The notes under the pieces are model-generated. The model had not been told where the DNA came from, searched no databases, and worked only from the letters and a program-made list of their open reading frames with translations. Position numbers and translations under genes: made by a program. Positions 56,157 to 64,000 of a stretch of DNA of 64,000 nucleotides are shown here, one piece after another; position 1 is the first letter of the stretch; each line of letters begins with the position of its first letter. The DNA is from Salipiger pallidus (GTDB lineage Bacteria; Pseudomonadota; Alphaproteobacteria; Rhodobacterales; Rhodobacteraceae), in the NCBI RefSeq assembly GCF_014643635.1, contig NZ_BMJV01000001.1, positions 1,094,830 to 1,158,829 of the forward strand, read 5' to 3'.

Positions 56157-56465
56157 TCAGAGCGGATCGCCGATGATGCTGGTCGAGCCCTGCTTGAAAT
56201 CACCGGTCGCCACGGTGGGCGGGGCGACGCCGGAGCAGACAGGCTTGCCGTAGCGGTCGAGGCGGCGGGCAAGGTAGCCTTCGACGCCGTCGTCCGCGAT
56301 CCAGTTGTCGCAGCCGTCCGGGTCGACCCAGACGCCCCAGCGCAGTTCACTCAGATCGCCGCTGTCGACGGACTGGCGGTCACGGCTCTTGTCCGGACCG
56401 ACCGGCGCGCAGGCGGCCATCACGAGGCCGGTGCCGAGAAGCAGGGTGGTTTTGAGAATGTTCAT
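56157..56465 (-). CDS. Small lipoprotein sharing a domain with the adjacent OmpA protein
   Basis: A 102-residue lipoprotein; lipobox LVMAACAP (Cys at about residue 19). After a short linker comes VDPDGCDNWIADDGVEGYLA then RLDRYGKPVC, which closely matches SPDGCEIWVMDDGVEGYAVSRV followed by RDGRPVC in the upstream OmpA-family gene. The shared Cys pair suggests a disulfide. Function unknown. The gene is 11 bases after the OmpA gene, so one operon. Start at 56465. Confidence 0.8.
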   Translation of the reverse strand: MNILKTTLLLGTGLVMAACAPVGPDKSRDRQSVDSGDLSELRWGVWVDPDGCDNWIADDGVEGYLARRLDRYGKPVCSGVAPPTVATGDFKQGSTSIIGDPL

Positions 56466-56476
56466 CCGGGCTCTCC

Positions 56477-57088
56477 TCAGCGCACGCACAGGATCTCGAC
56501 GCGGCGGTTCTTCGCCATGCCTTCGACGGTGCGGTTTGTCGCAACCGGGTAATCTTCACCATAGCCGCGCACGTCGATGATACGCGCGCCGACAGAAGCG
56601 GCCACGCGGGCAACAGAGTTGGCACGGTTGTAGCTCAGGCGGCGGTTGTATTCATCCGAGGCCCGGGCATCGGTGTGGCCGGTGATGATGAAGCCGAAGG
56701 CGGTGGCGCTCTGGAAGAACTCCTGCAGCTTGCGCTGGCCGGCGACGCTGATAGCGTACTTGTCAGTGGCGAAATACTGGTCGGAGTTCAGCGTGCCGCA
56801 GACGTTGATGTTGCGGCAGACCGGGCGGCCATCGCGGGTGACGCGGCTGACCGCGTAGCCTTCGACACCGTCGTCCATGACCCAGATCTCGCAACCATCA
56901 GGCGAGATGCTGATACCGGGAATGTAGCGTTCCCCCCGGATGGTGCGCGTGTTCTGCGTCGAGATGATCGGCGAATTGAATCCTTCGCTTGCCGCTACGG
57001 CAGGCGCGACTGCCCCGGCGGTGGCGAGGGCACCCAGCGCTGCCACGCCGAAGACCCCGCGGAGGGCTTTGGAAATGCGATTTGCCAC
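56477..57088 (-). CDS. Secreted OmpA-family protein with an N-terminal DDGVEGY-type domain
   Basis: A 203-residue protein. Signal peptide ends APAVAASE. Residues about 60-95 hold the SPDGCEIWVMDDGVEGYAV domain also found in the next gene. The C-terminal OmpA-like domain shows FGFIITGHTDARASDEYN and LSYNRANSVARVAASVG and ends in RRVEILCVR, so it probably binds peptidoglycan in the periplasm. Start is GTG at 57088. It lies inside the miaB-phoH block. Two perfect inverted repeats lie upstream. Confidence 0.85.
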   Translation of the reverse strand: MANRISKALRGVFGVAALGALATAGAVAPAVAASEGFNSPIISTQNTRTIRGERYIPGISISPDGCEIWVMDDGVEGYAVSRVTRDGRPVCRNINVCGTLNSDQYFATDKYAISVAGQRKLQEFFQSATAFGFIITGHTDARASDEYNRRLSYNRANSVARVAASVGARIIDVRGYGEDYPVATNRTVEGMAKNRRVEILCVR

Positions 57089-57210
57089 AGCCTCTGTCCT
57101 TATCCTTGAATGGTTCCCAAGATGCGACGGAAGCTGAAAACCGGCGCACGAAGCAAAGTTACTATAAATTAAGAGATTATCAGCAAATTCCCGCCTGTGA
57201 AGCGAAAACC

Positions 57211-57253
57211 ACCACATATTGTGGTTAATGAAACAACAAACATAGGTTGTTTC
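57211..57253. promoter_or_regulatory. Two inverted repeats upstream of the OmpA/lipoprotein operon
   Basis: ACCACA-TAT-TGTGGT (57211-57225) and GAAACAAC-8 bases-GTTGTTTC (57230-57253), both perfect, lie in an AT-rich patch about 125-165 bases before the GTG. Such paired palindromes are typical regulator binding sites; the regulator is unknown. The rest of the 57089-57419 gap contains no gene. Confidence 0.45.
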
Positions 57254-57361
57254 GGAAATTGTATCTTTGCGAGCAGCAATCACTACGACGACCGGCGAAT
57301 CCGCCACGCTGCCGCCGCAATTCTCGATGACTTTCCGGCGCTTCCGCGCTGCCAAACCGGA

Positions 57362-57406
57362 GCGCTCCACCGCCGCCACACGGGCTGAATTGCGGCGGTG
57401 GAGCGC
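57362..57406 (-). terminator. Strong hairpin after miaB
   Basis: GCGCTCCACCGCCGC (57362-57376) pairs perfectly with GCGGCGGTGGAGCGC (57392-57406), 14 bases beyond the miaB stop. It lacks a clean U tract, so it may slow or stop transcription, or protect the 3' end. Confidence 0.65.
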
Positions 57407-57419
57407 GCCACGCGACCGC

Positions 57420-58727
57420 TCAGACCAGCGTGCCGCGCAGGGAGTTGGGACCGCTGGAGGTGATCCGCACCCGCCGCAGATCGCCCGGCGCAAGGCCATA
57501 GCCGTCAACGTGCACCGCATGCAGGTAGTCGGACTTACCGACCATCTGGCCGGGGTGGCGCCCGACCTTCTCGAACAGCACACCGACCTCGCGGCCCACC
57601 ATGGCATCCTGCAATTCGCGCTGCTGGCGGCCCAGAAGGGCTTGGAGGCGCTGCAGGCGGTCGTCCTTGTCGGCTTCGGACACCTGTGCGCGCTCCGCTG
57701 CCGGGGTGCCGGGGCGTTCGGAGTACTTGAATGAGAACGCGCTGCCGTATTTCACCTCTTCGACCAGCGCCATGGTGTCCCGGAAATCCTCTTCGGTCTC
57801 CTCGGGGAAGCCGACAATGAAATCCCCCGACAGGTGCAGGTCGGGCCGAGCGTCGCGCAGGCGTTCGATGACGCGCAGGTAAGACTCGGCCGTGTGGTGC
57901 CGGTTCATCCGCTTGAGAATGCGGTCGGACCCGGCCTGCACTGGAAGATGCAGGTAGGGCATGAGCTTGTCGCAATCGCCGTGGGCGGCGATCAGCTCGT
58001 CATCCATGTCGTTGGGGTGCGAGGTGGTGAAGCGGATGCGCTCCAGCCCGTCGACCCTCGCAAGCTCGCGGATGAGGCCGGCTAGCCCCTTGTCGTGGCC
58101 GTGGTAGGCGTTGACGTTCTGGCCCAGCAGGGTGATCTCGCGGACGCCGCGTTCGACAAGGTCGCGCGCCTCGTCCAGCACGCGAGCGGCGGGGCGGGAC
58201 ACCTCGGCGCCGCGGGTGTAGGGCACAACGCAGAAGGCGCAGAACTTGTCGCAGCCTTCCTGCACCGTCAGGAAGGCGGTGGGGCCGCGTTTCGCCTTGC
58301 CGCGCCCCTTGAGCGCCTCGAACTTGTCTTCCTCGGGAAAGTCAGTATCGAGCGCCCGTGCGCCGTTGCCCGTGCGCGCCAGAAGATCCGGCAGCCGGTG
58401 ATAGCTTTGCGGGCCAACCACCAGGTCGACGAGCGGCTGGCGGCGCATGATCTCCTGCCCCTCGGCCTGCGCCACGCAGCCCGCGACCCCGATCTTGAGA
58501 TCGGGGCGGTCTTCCTTCAGGCCCCGGTAGCGGCCCAGCTCGGAATAGACCTTTTCGGCGGCCTTCTCACGGATGTGGCAGGTGTTGAGCAGGATCATGT
58601 CCGCGTCGTCTGGCGTATCGGTTTCGACGTAGCCCTGACCGCCCATGGCCTCCGCCATGCGTTCGCTGTCGTAGACGTTCATCTGGCAACCATAGGTCTT
58701 GATGAACAGCTTCTTGGGCCGGGTCAT
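57420..58727 (-). CDS. miaB: tRNA-2-methylthio-N6-isopentenyladenosine synthase
   Basis: A 435-residue radical-SAM methylthiotransferase. The N-terminal UPF0004 domain starts [19 protein letters not shown]; the radical SAM cluster motif CX3CX2C is in [17 protein letters not shown]; a TRAM domain closes the C-terminus. It adds the methylthio group to i6A37 of tRNAs reading U-starting codons. Start [10 protein letters not shown] at 58727. Confidence 0.96.
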   Translation of the reverse strand: MTRPKKLFIKTYGCQMNVYDSERMAEAMGGQGYVETDTPDDADMILLNTCHIREKAAEKVYSELGRYRGLKEDRPDLKIGVAGCVAQAEGQEIMRRQPLVDLVVGPQSYHRLPDLLARTGNGARALDTDFPEEDKFEALKGRGKAKRGPTAFLTVQEGCDKFCAFCVVPYTRGAEVSRPAARVLDEARDLVERGVREITLLGQNVNAYHGHDKGLAGLIRELARVDGLERIRFTTSHPNDMDDELIAAHGDCDKLMPYLHLPVQAGSDRILKRMNRHHTAESYLRVIERLRDARPDLHLSGDFIVGFPEETEEDFRDTMALVEEVKYGSAFSFKYSERPGTPAAERAQVSEADKDDRLQRLQALLGRQQRELQDAMVGREVGVLFEKVGRHPGQMVGKSDYLHAVHVDGYGLAPGDLRRVRITSSGPNSLRGTLV

Positions 58728-58795
58728 GTCCTTGCCTTTCGCTGGCGGGTGTCAAGGCGGGGCGGATAGCGCAAAAGCGGTCACGTGAAAAGGGT

Positions 58796-59569
58796 TCAGG
58801 TCCGCACCTCCGCGACGCAGACCTCGACCGCCCCCAGAGTCAGCGCCCGCTCCAGCGGGCCGTGCGGCGCCACGTCGGTCACCAGCGTGTCGATGTCGGC
58901 CCAGTCGCCGTAGCGGGCGGTGGCGATGCGGCCAATCTTCGATCCGTCGGCGACCACCATGTGGCGCGCGCTCTGGCGCAGCATGGTGGCGTAGACATCG
59001 CCCGCCTCGATCAGTGCGTCCAACGGCCCGGCGGGGGTCAGTGCGCTGGCGCCGGTCACGCACCAGTCAGCGGTGAGGTCCGACAGGAAGCGCAAGGTGG
59101 CCGAGCCATGCATGGCCCCCTCCCCCGGATGGTAGAGGCCCGGCGCCATCAAAACCTGTATCGTGGGGTTGGCGGACAGCGTGGCGGCCACGCTGACCGA
59201 ATGAGCGATGACTGTGATCTGCCCCATCTCCTGCGCCATGCGCCGCGCCACCTGCGTGGTGGTGGCGCCCGACCCCATCATCACGACATGCGCCCCCGCC
59301 AGCAGCGGCACCGCGGCGGCGGCGATGGCGGCGCGCTCCTCGACCAGCTCCTTGTGACGTTCCGAAAGCGCCGGCTCAGCAGGCTGGCGCAACATGGCGC
59401 CGCCGTAGGTGCGCGCGATGAGACCCTGCGCCGTCAGCTCCTCAAGATCACGGCGGATGGTTTCGGTGGTGACCCCCATGTCCTCGGCCAGCCTGCCGAC
59501 CCGAAGGGTCGGACTGATGGCAAGACGGTCAAGGATGGTCTTCTGACGCTGATCCTTGCGACGCGACAT
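58796..59569 (-). CDS. DeoR/GlpR-type transcriptional regulator
   Basis: A 257-residue regulator. The N-terminal HTH (ILDRLAISPTLRVGRLAEDM then GVTTETIRRDLEEL) and the C-terminal sugar-phosphate sensor domain (VVMMGSGATTTQVARRM) are standard for the DeoR family. It likely senses a phosphorylated sugar. The adjacent genes are not sugar catabolic, so its target is unclear. Start at MSRRKDQRQ, 59569. Confidence 0.9.
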   Translation of the reverse strand: MSRRKDQRQKTILDRLAISPTLRVGRLAEDMGVTTETIRRDLEELTAQGLIARTYGGAMLRQPAEPALSERHKELVEERAAIAAAAVPLLAGAHVVMMGSGATTTQVARRMAQEMGQITVIAHSVSVAATLSANPTIQVLMAPGLYHPGEGAMHGSATLRFLSDLTADWCVTGASALTPAGPLDALIEAGDVYATMLRQSARHMVVADGSKIGRIATARYGDWADIDTLVTDVAPHGPLERALTLGAVEVCVAEVRT

Positions 59570-59645
59570 GGGTCCTCCTGCGGCTCTGGCCTTCGGGCTA
59601 CGATCCAAGCAGAGCCGGTCCCCCAAGGCAATAAGGCGCCGTGCC

Positions 59646-60227
59646 TCAGCCCCCGAAGCCGGTGCGGCCCGACCCAGCGGACCCGAAGCCGCCGCGCGAC
59701 GTGGCCGTGGCACGGCTCATCGGTGCCTTGCCCACGGTCGAGGTGGGGCGGACGAACTGGTTCGTGCTCATCCGGGTCGACCCAGTGTTGCCCGAGAAGG
59801 TGCTGGTGCGTGCGGCATTGGTGAAGCGGCCATCGGAGGTTTTGTAAAGCGGCTGCGACGCCGCCATCCCCGACCGCCCGCTCAGCATGTTGCCCATGAG
59901 GTAGCCCGCAAGCAGCGGCATGAAGATGCTGCCCGACCCACCCTGCGCCTGTGCGGCCTCGGAGCCGCAGGCACCCTCGCCGTGCTGCTCTTCGCAGACC
60001 TGCAGGCTGTCGTAGCGCGGTGCGGATTCGACGTGCAGTTCTTCGGCCTCGGAAAAGGCGGTGCGGCAATCCTCGGACGAGAACGTGCCCCCTGCCACCG
60101 ACTGGTCGAGGCAGCTTTGAAGGTCGGGGAAGGCCGAGGCCTCCACCTGCTCCTCGCGGCACCCCGCGACGGTGAAGGCTGCGGCGCCGAGGATCGCGAT
60201 GGCGACATGTCTGGAGCGTTTGGTCAT
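59646..60227 (-). CDS. DUF1190 (YgiB-type) lipoprotein
   Basis: A 193-residue protein with a lipobox FTVAGCREE (Cys at about residue 23). The DUF1190 pattern follows: several Cys (DLQSCLDQSV, SEDCRTAFSEAEE, CEEQHGEGAC), then a Gly/Ser-rich tail (PTSTVGKAPMSRATATSRGG). YgiB homologues sit beside YgiC ATP-grasp genes, as here. Function unknown. Confidence 0.87.
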   Translation of the reverse strand: MTKRSRHVAIAILGAAAFTVAGCREEQVEASAFPDLQSCLDQSVAGGTFSSEDCRTAFSEAEELHVESAPRYDSLQVCEEQHGEGACGSEAAQAQGGSGSIFMPLLAGYLMGNMLSGRSGMAASQPLYKTSDGRFTNAARTSTFSGNTGSTRMSTNQFVRPTSTVGKAPMSRATATSRGGFGSAGSGRTGFGG

Positions 60228-60270
60228 GGTGGTCCTTCCTTCTGCCGTCCTGCCCTGACGGGGCTGCGAG

Positions 60271-61485
60271 TCACGCCCTGATATAGTGAGGTTTGAAGCG
60301 GGACAAATCCTGCGTGATGCGCGAGCGGTCCTCGCGGATGCCGATGCCCGCACAGGCCTGCCCCACGATCCATGATCCGATCACCGGGCGGGAGCCATCG
60401 AACTCAGGCAGGGGCGCGTAGGCCTGCACGATGCGGGGGTGGTCGGAATATTCCGTGTTGGTGGATTGCTCGACCAGCTTGCCGTGCTCGTGGATAGACA
60501 CCGACGCGCCTTCGCGCGACAGGATCGGCTTCAGGACATGGCCCGCCGCCAGCTGGCTTTCGGCCCGCGACAGGGCGGCGGCGTGGGGGCCGCTGCCCCC
60601 TCGCGCCTCGGCGAGATCCGACTCGAAGAAGGCCGGAAGCAGGTTCGGATGCCCCTCGAACATCTGCCACAGCACCGGCAGCAGGCCCTTGTTGGACAGC
60701 AGCGCTTTCCATGCAGGCTCGAGGAACAGGCAGCCCGATCCCTCGATATGCGCGGCATAGTCGTCGCGCAGCAAGTCTTCCCAAGGGTAGAGCTTGAACA
60801 GAACCGCGATGCGCCGATCCTCGTCATCAAGGAACTGGCCGTCATCGCTCAGCGCGATCTTGTCGAGATCGCAGTAGTGCGCCCCAAGGCCCGCCTCGCG
60901 CGCGGCCCAGCCCATTGCCTCGACCGTGCCGTAATCCTCAGGGTTGCCACCCACCGCGGTGAAATGCAGATCGCTGTCCGGCTCGAACAGCGCGGCAAAG
61001 CGGGCCACGAGTGCCTCGTGGATGCCGTTGAACTGGTCGCTGCCGTCCGCGATCACCCCAGCCTCAAGCTGATCCTCGAGCCACTGCCACTGGAAAGCGG
61101 CGCTTTCGTAAAGGGAGGTCGGCGTATCAGCGTTGTATTCAAGCAGCTTTGCAGGCCCCCGCCCGTCATAGGCCAGATCGAAGCGGCCGTAGATCTCGGG
61201 ATCGTTTTGCCGCCAGCTGTTCGCCACGAGATCGCGATGCGCCTCGGGGATCGACAGCTTTTCCATCAGCTCTTGACTGGCGATGATCTCGGCCACCGCC
61301 TCGCGGCACATGCCATGCAGCGCGGTGGACGGATCCTCGATATCCTCCTCGATCTGCTCGAGGGTGAATTCGTAAGCCGAGCTTTCATCCCAGTAGGGCT
61401 CCCCGTGCATGTCGGCGAAGGTGAACCCGACTTCCTTGGCATGGTTGCGCCAGTGGGGTCGTTCAGCGAGAGGGATCTTCTGCAT
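60271..61485 (-). CDS. Glutathionylspermidine synthase-family ATP-grasp protein (YgiC-like)
   Basis: A 404-residue protein with the glutathionylspermidine synthase C-terminal (ATP-grasp) domain: LLEYNADTPTSLYESAAFQW (substrate/Mg side), VLFKLYPWEDLLRDDYA, EPAWKALLSNKGLLPVLW and GSWIVGQACAGIGIREDRS are conserved segments. Likely an amide ligase of unknown substrates, possibly acting on a peptide or polyamine. Start MQKIPLAERPHW at 61485, with CCGGAG upstream. It pairs with the YgiB-type lipoprotein. Confidence 0.88.
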   Translation of the reverse strand: MQKIPLAERPHWRNHAKEVGFTFADMHGEPYWDESSAYEFTLEQIEEDIEDPSTALHGMCREAVAEIIASQELMEKLSIPEAHRDLVANSWRQNDPEIYGRFDLAYDGRGPAKLLEYNADTPTSLYESAAFQWQWLEDQLEAGVIADGSDQFNGIHEALVARFAALFEPDSDLHFTAVGGNPEDYGTVEAMGWAAREAGLGAHYCDLDKIALSDDGQFLDDEDRRIAVLFKLYPWEDLLRDDYAAHIEGSGCLFLEPAWKALLSNKGLLPVLWQMFEGHPNLLPAFFESDLAEARGGSGPHAAALSRAESQLAAGHVLKPILSREGASVSIHEHGKLVEQSTNTEYSDHPRIVQAYAPLPEFDGSRPVIGSWIVGQACAGIGIREDRSRITQDLSRFKPHYIRA

Positions 61486-61593
61486 GTCTGCTCCGGAATA
61501 GTCCCTTCGCATATAGGCATTCACGGGCCCGGCAACCAGACGCAGAGGGCGCATTTCGCCCATCAAGCAGCAGCATGTCATGTCGGATGAAAT

Positions 61594-61669
61594 TGGCAGG
61601 GGCAGCAGGGTTCGAACCCGCGACCTACGGTTTTGGAGACCGTCGCTCTACCAGCTGAGCTATACCCCT
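61594..61669 (-). tRNA. tRNA-Trp (CCA)
   Basis: A 76-base cloverleaf on the minus strand with encoded CCA. The acceptor is AGGGGTA/TGCCCCT with one G-T pair; the anticodon loop CTCCAAA gives anticodon CCA (tryptophan). In many proteobacteria tRNA-Trp lies between tuf and secE; here it is about 2.3 kb from tuf, with two genes in between. Confidence 0.95.
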
Positions 61670-61724
61670 AAGGCCAGCGCCCGTTTACGAAAGGGGCACA
61701 GGCATTGCAAGCAGGAAATCCACA

Positions 61725-62729
61725 TCAGATCCAGCGAAGTTTTCTCAGGATCCAGAGCTGTAGCGCCACCACCACCGCCAGCAGGCCGCAGAACACCCAA
61801 AAGGCGTTCGGGTCGTCCGCCCCGGGCAGGCCGCCCACGTTGATTCCCATCAGGCCGGTCAGGAACCCCAATGGCAGGAACAGCGCCGAGAGAATCGACA
61901 GCAGGTACATGTTGCGGTTCAGCCGGTCCGACAGCTGGCTGCCCAGCTCGTCGCGTACCAGCGCCATCCGTTCGCGCATGGCGTCGGCGTCCTCCACCAC
62001 CCGCTCGAGCGCATCGAGCTCTTCGGCCAGCTGCCGCAGGTCATCGCTTTCGAGCCACTCCGGGTGGTCCGCCTGAAGCATCCGCATGGCATCGCGCTGC
62101 GGCTGAAGATAGCGGCGCAGGATGATCGCCTGCCGCCGCAGCTCGCCCAGGGTGGCGCGGATCTCGGGGGCGGCCTCGTCCAGCACGGCCTCTTCGAGAT
62201 CGTCGGCCCTGTCGTCGATGTGGGCCCAGAACCGTTCGATCCGGTGGGTCAAGCGTTCGACCAGCGCAACGAGGAACTCCGCGCAATCATGCGGCCCCTG
62301 CCGGCAGGCCAGGTCATGGGCGATGTCCTCGATGGCGCGCACCTTGCGGCGTGACAGGCTGACGATGCGCTCCTGGTCGATCCACAGCCGGACCGAAACC
62401 ATGTCCTCGGGGTCCTCCCCCTCGTTGGTGTTGATGCCGCGCAGGATGACGATGAGCCCGTCACCGATGCGGGTGACCCGGGGGCGGGTCTCCTCGGCCA
62501 CGAGCGCGTCGATGATGGTGGGGTCGAGGTAAGACAAATTGTCGACGATCCATGACGGGGTATCGGGGTGTTGCGCCCGCAAGTGCACCCAGCCCAGCGT
62601 GTCACCGCGCAGCACCTCCGGCGCCTCGACAGGGCCAAGCTCCCGGCCATGATCCGGCCCGCCTATGACGTAGGCATGGTGAAAAAGCGCATCGACGCTG
62701 GGAACAAGGTCCGTCGCAGTGGCTGTCAT
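61725..62729 (-). CDS. zntB: CorA/ZntB-family divalent cation (zinc) transporter
   Basis: A 334-residue CorA-family protein. A long soluble N-terminal domain (with the coiled helix ELRRQAIILRRYLQPQRDAM) leads to two C-terminal helices. The pore signature reads LMGINVGGLPG; the GxN motif is GIN, typical of ZntB rather than Mg-type CorA (GMN). It moves zinc or other divalent cations. Start at MTATATDLVPS. It sits between tRNA-Trp and tuf. Confidence 0.88.
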   Translation of the reverse strand: MTATATDLVPSVDALFHHAYVIGGPDHGRELGPVEAPEVLRGDTLGWVHLRAQHPDTPSWIVDNLSYLDPTIIDALVAEETRPRVTRIGDGLIVILRGINTNEGEDPEDMVSVRLWIDQERIVSLSRRKVRAIEDIAHDLACRQGPHDCAEFLVALVERLTHRIERFWAHIDDRADDLEEAVLDEAAPEIRATLGELRRQAIILRRYLQPQRDAMRMLQADHPEWLESDDLRQLAEELDALERVVEDADAMRERMALVRDELGSQLSDRLNRNMYLLSILSALFLPLGFLTGLMGINVGGLPGADDPNAFWVFCGLLAVVVALQLWILRKLRWI

Positions 62730-63119
62730 GGTATCTTTCGCAGCAATCTCGGGACGCCAGAAGATAGCTGCGGGCAAGGCCACGGCAAGTGCCACGCGCG
62801 AACAGGCCCTACACCCATTCCGAGTGTGCGCAGGTGAACAGTGAGCATGACAAGTTTGTAAAATGCCAATTTTTGCGGCGGGGCTCACGATCCGCACACT
62901 CGGCACGGCGCGCCCGTACTCTTATTTCGTTGGTATACGAATGCTATTGGAGCTGCGCAAATCACATTCAAGGGCACGAGTTCGCGAGCGACCGTGAACT
63001 GCTGCGTGATTTGCTAAACCCCTGATCCGGTACGATATCCAACTCATCCGAACGACAACGGATAGCCAAATGAACGCCCCGCAGGATGGGGCACATTACA
63101 AGTCGAAAGGAATGAGATC
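62730..63119. other. AT-richer gap between zntB and the small secreted protein
   Basis: About 390 bases. From about 62850 the sequence is noticeably less GC-rich than the rest. A plus-strand frame at 62789-63025 ends SDRELLRDLLNP and looks partly protein-like, but it has no SD and mixed codon use. No other element was recognised. Confidence 0.5.
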
Positions 63120-63368
63120 ATGAAACGCTTTGCAGTTCTTACCGCAGCAGCCATCACCGCAGTCTCCGCCATCTCGGGCGCCGCATCCGCGCAAGGCTAC
63201 GCCACCGGCGATGTCGCCCGTGCCGAGCTGTCCCGCGTCGCGCCGACCGCAGATGTGTCCGCTTTGACCAACGCCGAAGCCGTCGCCGTGTGGCACGCCG
63301 TTCAAGACGAAACCAGCGCATTCAATGCCAAGCAGCGCGCCGAAGCCATGATCCGCTCGTACCAGTGA
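63120..63368 (+). CDS. Small secreted protein, unknown
   Basis: An 82-residue protein with a signal peptide (FAVLTAAAITAVSAISGAASA then Q). The mature 58 residues form helices with the motif GDVARAELSRVAPTADV and LTNAEAVAVWHAVQDETS, ending MIRSYQ. GAAAGGA precedes the ATG. No family is recognised; short alpha-helical secreted proteins of this type are common in Rhodobacteraceae. Confidence 0.7.
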   Translation: MKRFAVLTAAAITAVSAISGAASAQGYATGDVARAELSRVAPTADVSALTNAEAVAVWHAVQDETSAFNAKQRAEAMIRSYQ

Positions 63369-63441
63369 GTGTATCGGACGGAAGGGGCTGACCAGACAGA
63401 CGGCCCTTTCCAAAGCCACCGCTTCCCTCGAGAAGCGCGTC

Positions 63442-63465
63442 AGGGGCGGCCACTAGGCCGCCCCT
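63442..63465 (+). terminator. Hairpin after the small secreted protein gene
   Basis: AGGGGCGGCC pairs with GGCCGCCCCT around ACTA, 73 bases after the stop. T tract is weak (CTACATTT). Confidence 0.7.
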
Positions 63466-63837
63466 CTACATTTATGAACATGAAATTATTCTGAAGTGAT
63501 TATTGTGTTTTTTTTGCGCACAATACATACTCCAGCTTCTGCTGCACCTGCTGGGCAAGCCGCCCTACCCGCTGAACCCGGACAAGCCAAACCATGCATT
63601 ATAGCAACCTCCCGCCGACACACGGCCAACGCGCCAGACCCCCCGCATGCGCCTGAAAGACAGGTCCGCTCGCGCAGCACTGCGAGGGAAAGACGGTGTG
63701 GGCGATGGTGAGACCGCACGGATTGCCCGCCGCTCGCACAGCGCAGTGCACGAACGCCCCCCCCTCCCCTGTACCGCTGACCCAGACGCTCCTCTTCTCA
63801 TCGAAGCATGTCGAGGCACCGTCCATCCAAAGCGACC
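63466..63837. other. Gap with AT-rich patch, no recognised gene
   Basis: About 370 bases. The first part (about 63470-63560) is unusually AT-rich with an 8-9 T run. Short frames on both strands have no SD or family resemblance. Nothing else recognised. Confidence 0.5.
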
Positions 63838-63869
63838 AAACAAAAAGGCCGCCCCGAGGGGCGGCCTTT
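63838..63869 (-). terminator. Intrinsic terminator of tuf
   Basis: AAAGGCCGCCCC pairs with GGGGCGGCCTTT; on the minus strand followed by TTTTTG. It lies about 53 bases past the tuf stop. Confidence 0.88.
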
Positions 63870-63921
63870 CCGTGGATCAGTGATCTTCGACACACCGTTT
63901 GGCGCGTCTCGGGATCCTCGA

Positions 63922-63999
63922 TTACTCGATGATCTTCGACACGACACCCGAACCAACGGTCCGGCCACCTTCACGGATGGCGAAGCGCAGGCCGTCTTC
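63922..63999 (-). CDS. tuf: Elongation factor Tu, 3' end only
   Basis: The visible 25 residues on the minus strand, EDGLRFAIREGGRTVGSGVV followed by SKIIE and a stop, are the conserved C-terminus of EF-Tu. The gene enters from the right edge. EF-Tu delivers aminoacyl-tRNA to the ribosome. Whether this is tufA or tufB cannot be told. A copy of TGTCGAAGATCA appears again just after the stop. Confidence 0.95.
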   Translation of the reverse strand, partial: EDGLRFAIREGGRTVGSGVVSKIIE

Positions 64000-64000
64000 C

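Noticed and set aside
62789..63025. A 78-residue plus-strand frame ending SDRELLRDLLNP
   Set aside because: Partly protein-like, but no ribosome-binding site, mixed codon use and no recognised family; kept only as a remark in the gap entry.
63565..63895. Minus-strand frames between the small secreted gene and tuf
   Set aside because: No start signals, no family resemblance and they cross the tuf terminator.

Overview
This window is chromosomal DNA of a high-GC alphaproteobacterium, almost certainly a member of the Rhodobacteraceae (Roseobacter group). Direct pointers are a SAM/SAH riboswitch on metK, a BamF-type (DUF3035) lipoprotein, a DUF4170 gene in front of a Kdo transferase, an SDHAF4-type DUF1674 protein, the gene block miaB/phoH/ybeY/corC/lnt/metK/trmB, and the block aroA/cmk/rpsA/ihfB/lapA/trpF. 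No rRNA, CRISPR array, insertion sequence or prophage was recognised. Almost all genes are housekeeping, so the unusual material lies in the intergenic DNA, one decayed gene and several interrupted gene blocks.

Layout. 1-4.6 kb: end of an SCP2-domain gene, a lysophospholipase-like hydrolase, then a coupled MBL exonuclease / ATP-dependent DNA ligase pair, followed tail-to-tail by a broken minus-strand gene that carries a pentanucleotide repeat. 4.6-18.1 kb: pepF oligopeptidase, small membrane and zinc-finger proteins, a secreted glutathione peroxidase, a secreted nuclease, two transporters, pepN, a secreted lytic transglycosylase and gatB. 18.5-24.1 kb: an RhlE-type RNA helicase, an acetylpolyamine-amidohydrolase-like protein with a class III aminotransferase, and hisF-hisE. 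24.1-34.9 kb: lspA, BamF-like lipoprotein, a two-gene M16 peptidase operon, purH, a heparinase-like protein, rsmB, DUF1674 and dapB. 35-41.1 kb: rbfA, a DUF2233 protein, pmbA, a CysQ-like phosphatase, DUF4170, waaA and lpxK. 41.1-49.6 kb: N-formylglutamate amidohydrolase, tRNA-Val, rpmJ, then trpF, lapA, ihfB, rpsA, an aldo/keto reductase, cmk and aroA. 49.7-58.7 kb: trmB, metK with its riboswitch, lnt, corC-like, ybeY, phoH, an inserted lipoprotein/OmpA pair, and miaB. 58.8-64 kb: a DeoR-type regulator, a ygiB/ygiC-like pair, tRNA-Trp, a zntB-like transporter, a small secreted protein and the 3' end of tuf.

Functional themes are translation and RNA modification (gatB, rbfA, rpsA, rpmJ, rsmB, trmB, miaB, ybeY, tuf, two tRNAs), envelope building (lspA, lnt, BamF-like, waaA, lpxK, lytic transglycosylase, OmpA) and amino-acid/nucleotide synthesis (hisFE, trpF, aroA, dapB, metK, purH, cmk). 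The items most worth a second look are the metK riboswitch with a spacer insertion, the decayed repeat-bearing gene at 3.9-4.6 kb, the exonuclease-ligase pair without its usual helicase and phosphoesterase partners, a four-locus intergenic repeat family, a hairpin family with AAATT-type stems, two CtrA-like boxes, and the lipoprotein/OmpA pair that shares one domain and sits inside a conserved block.
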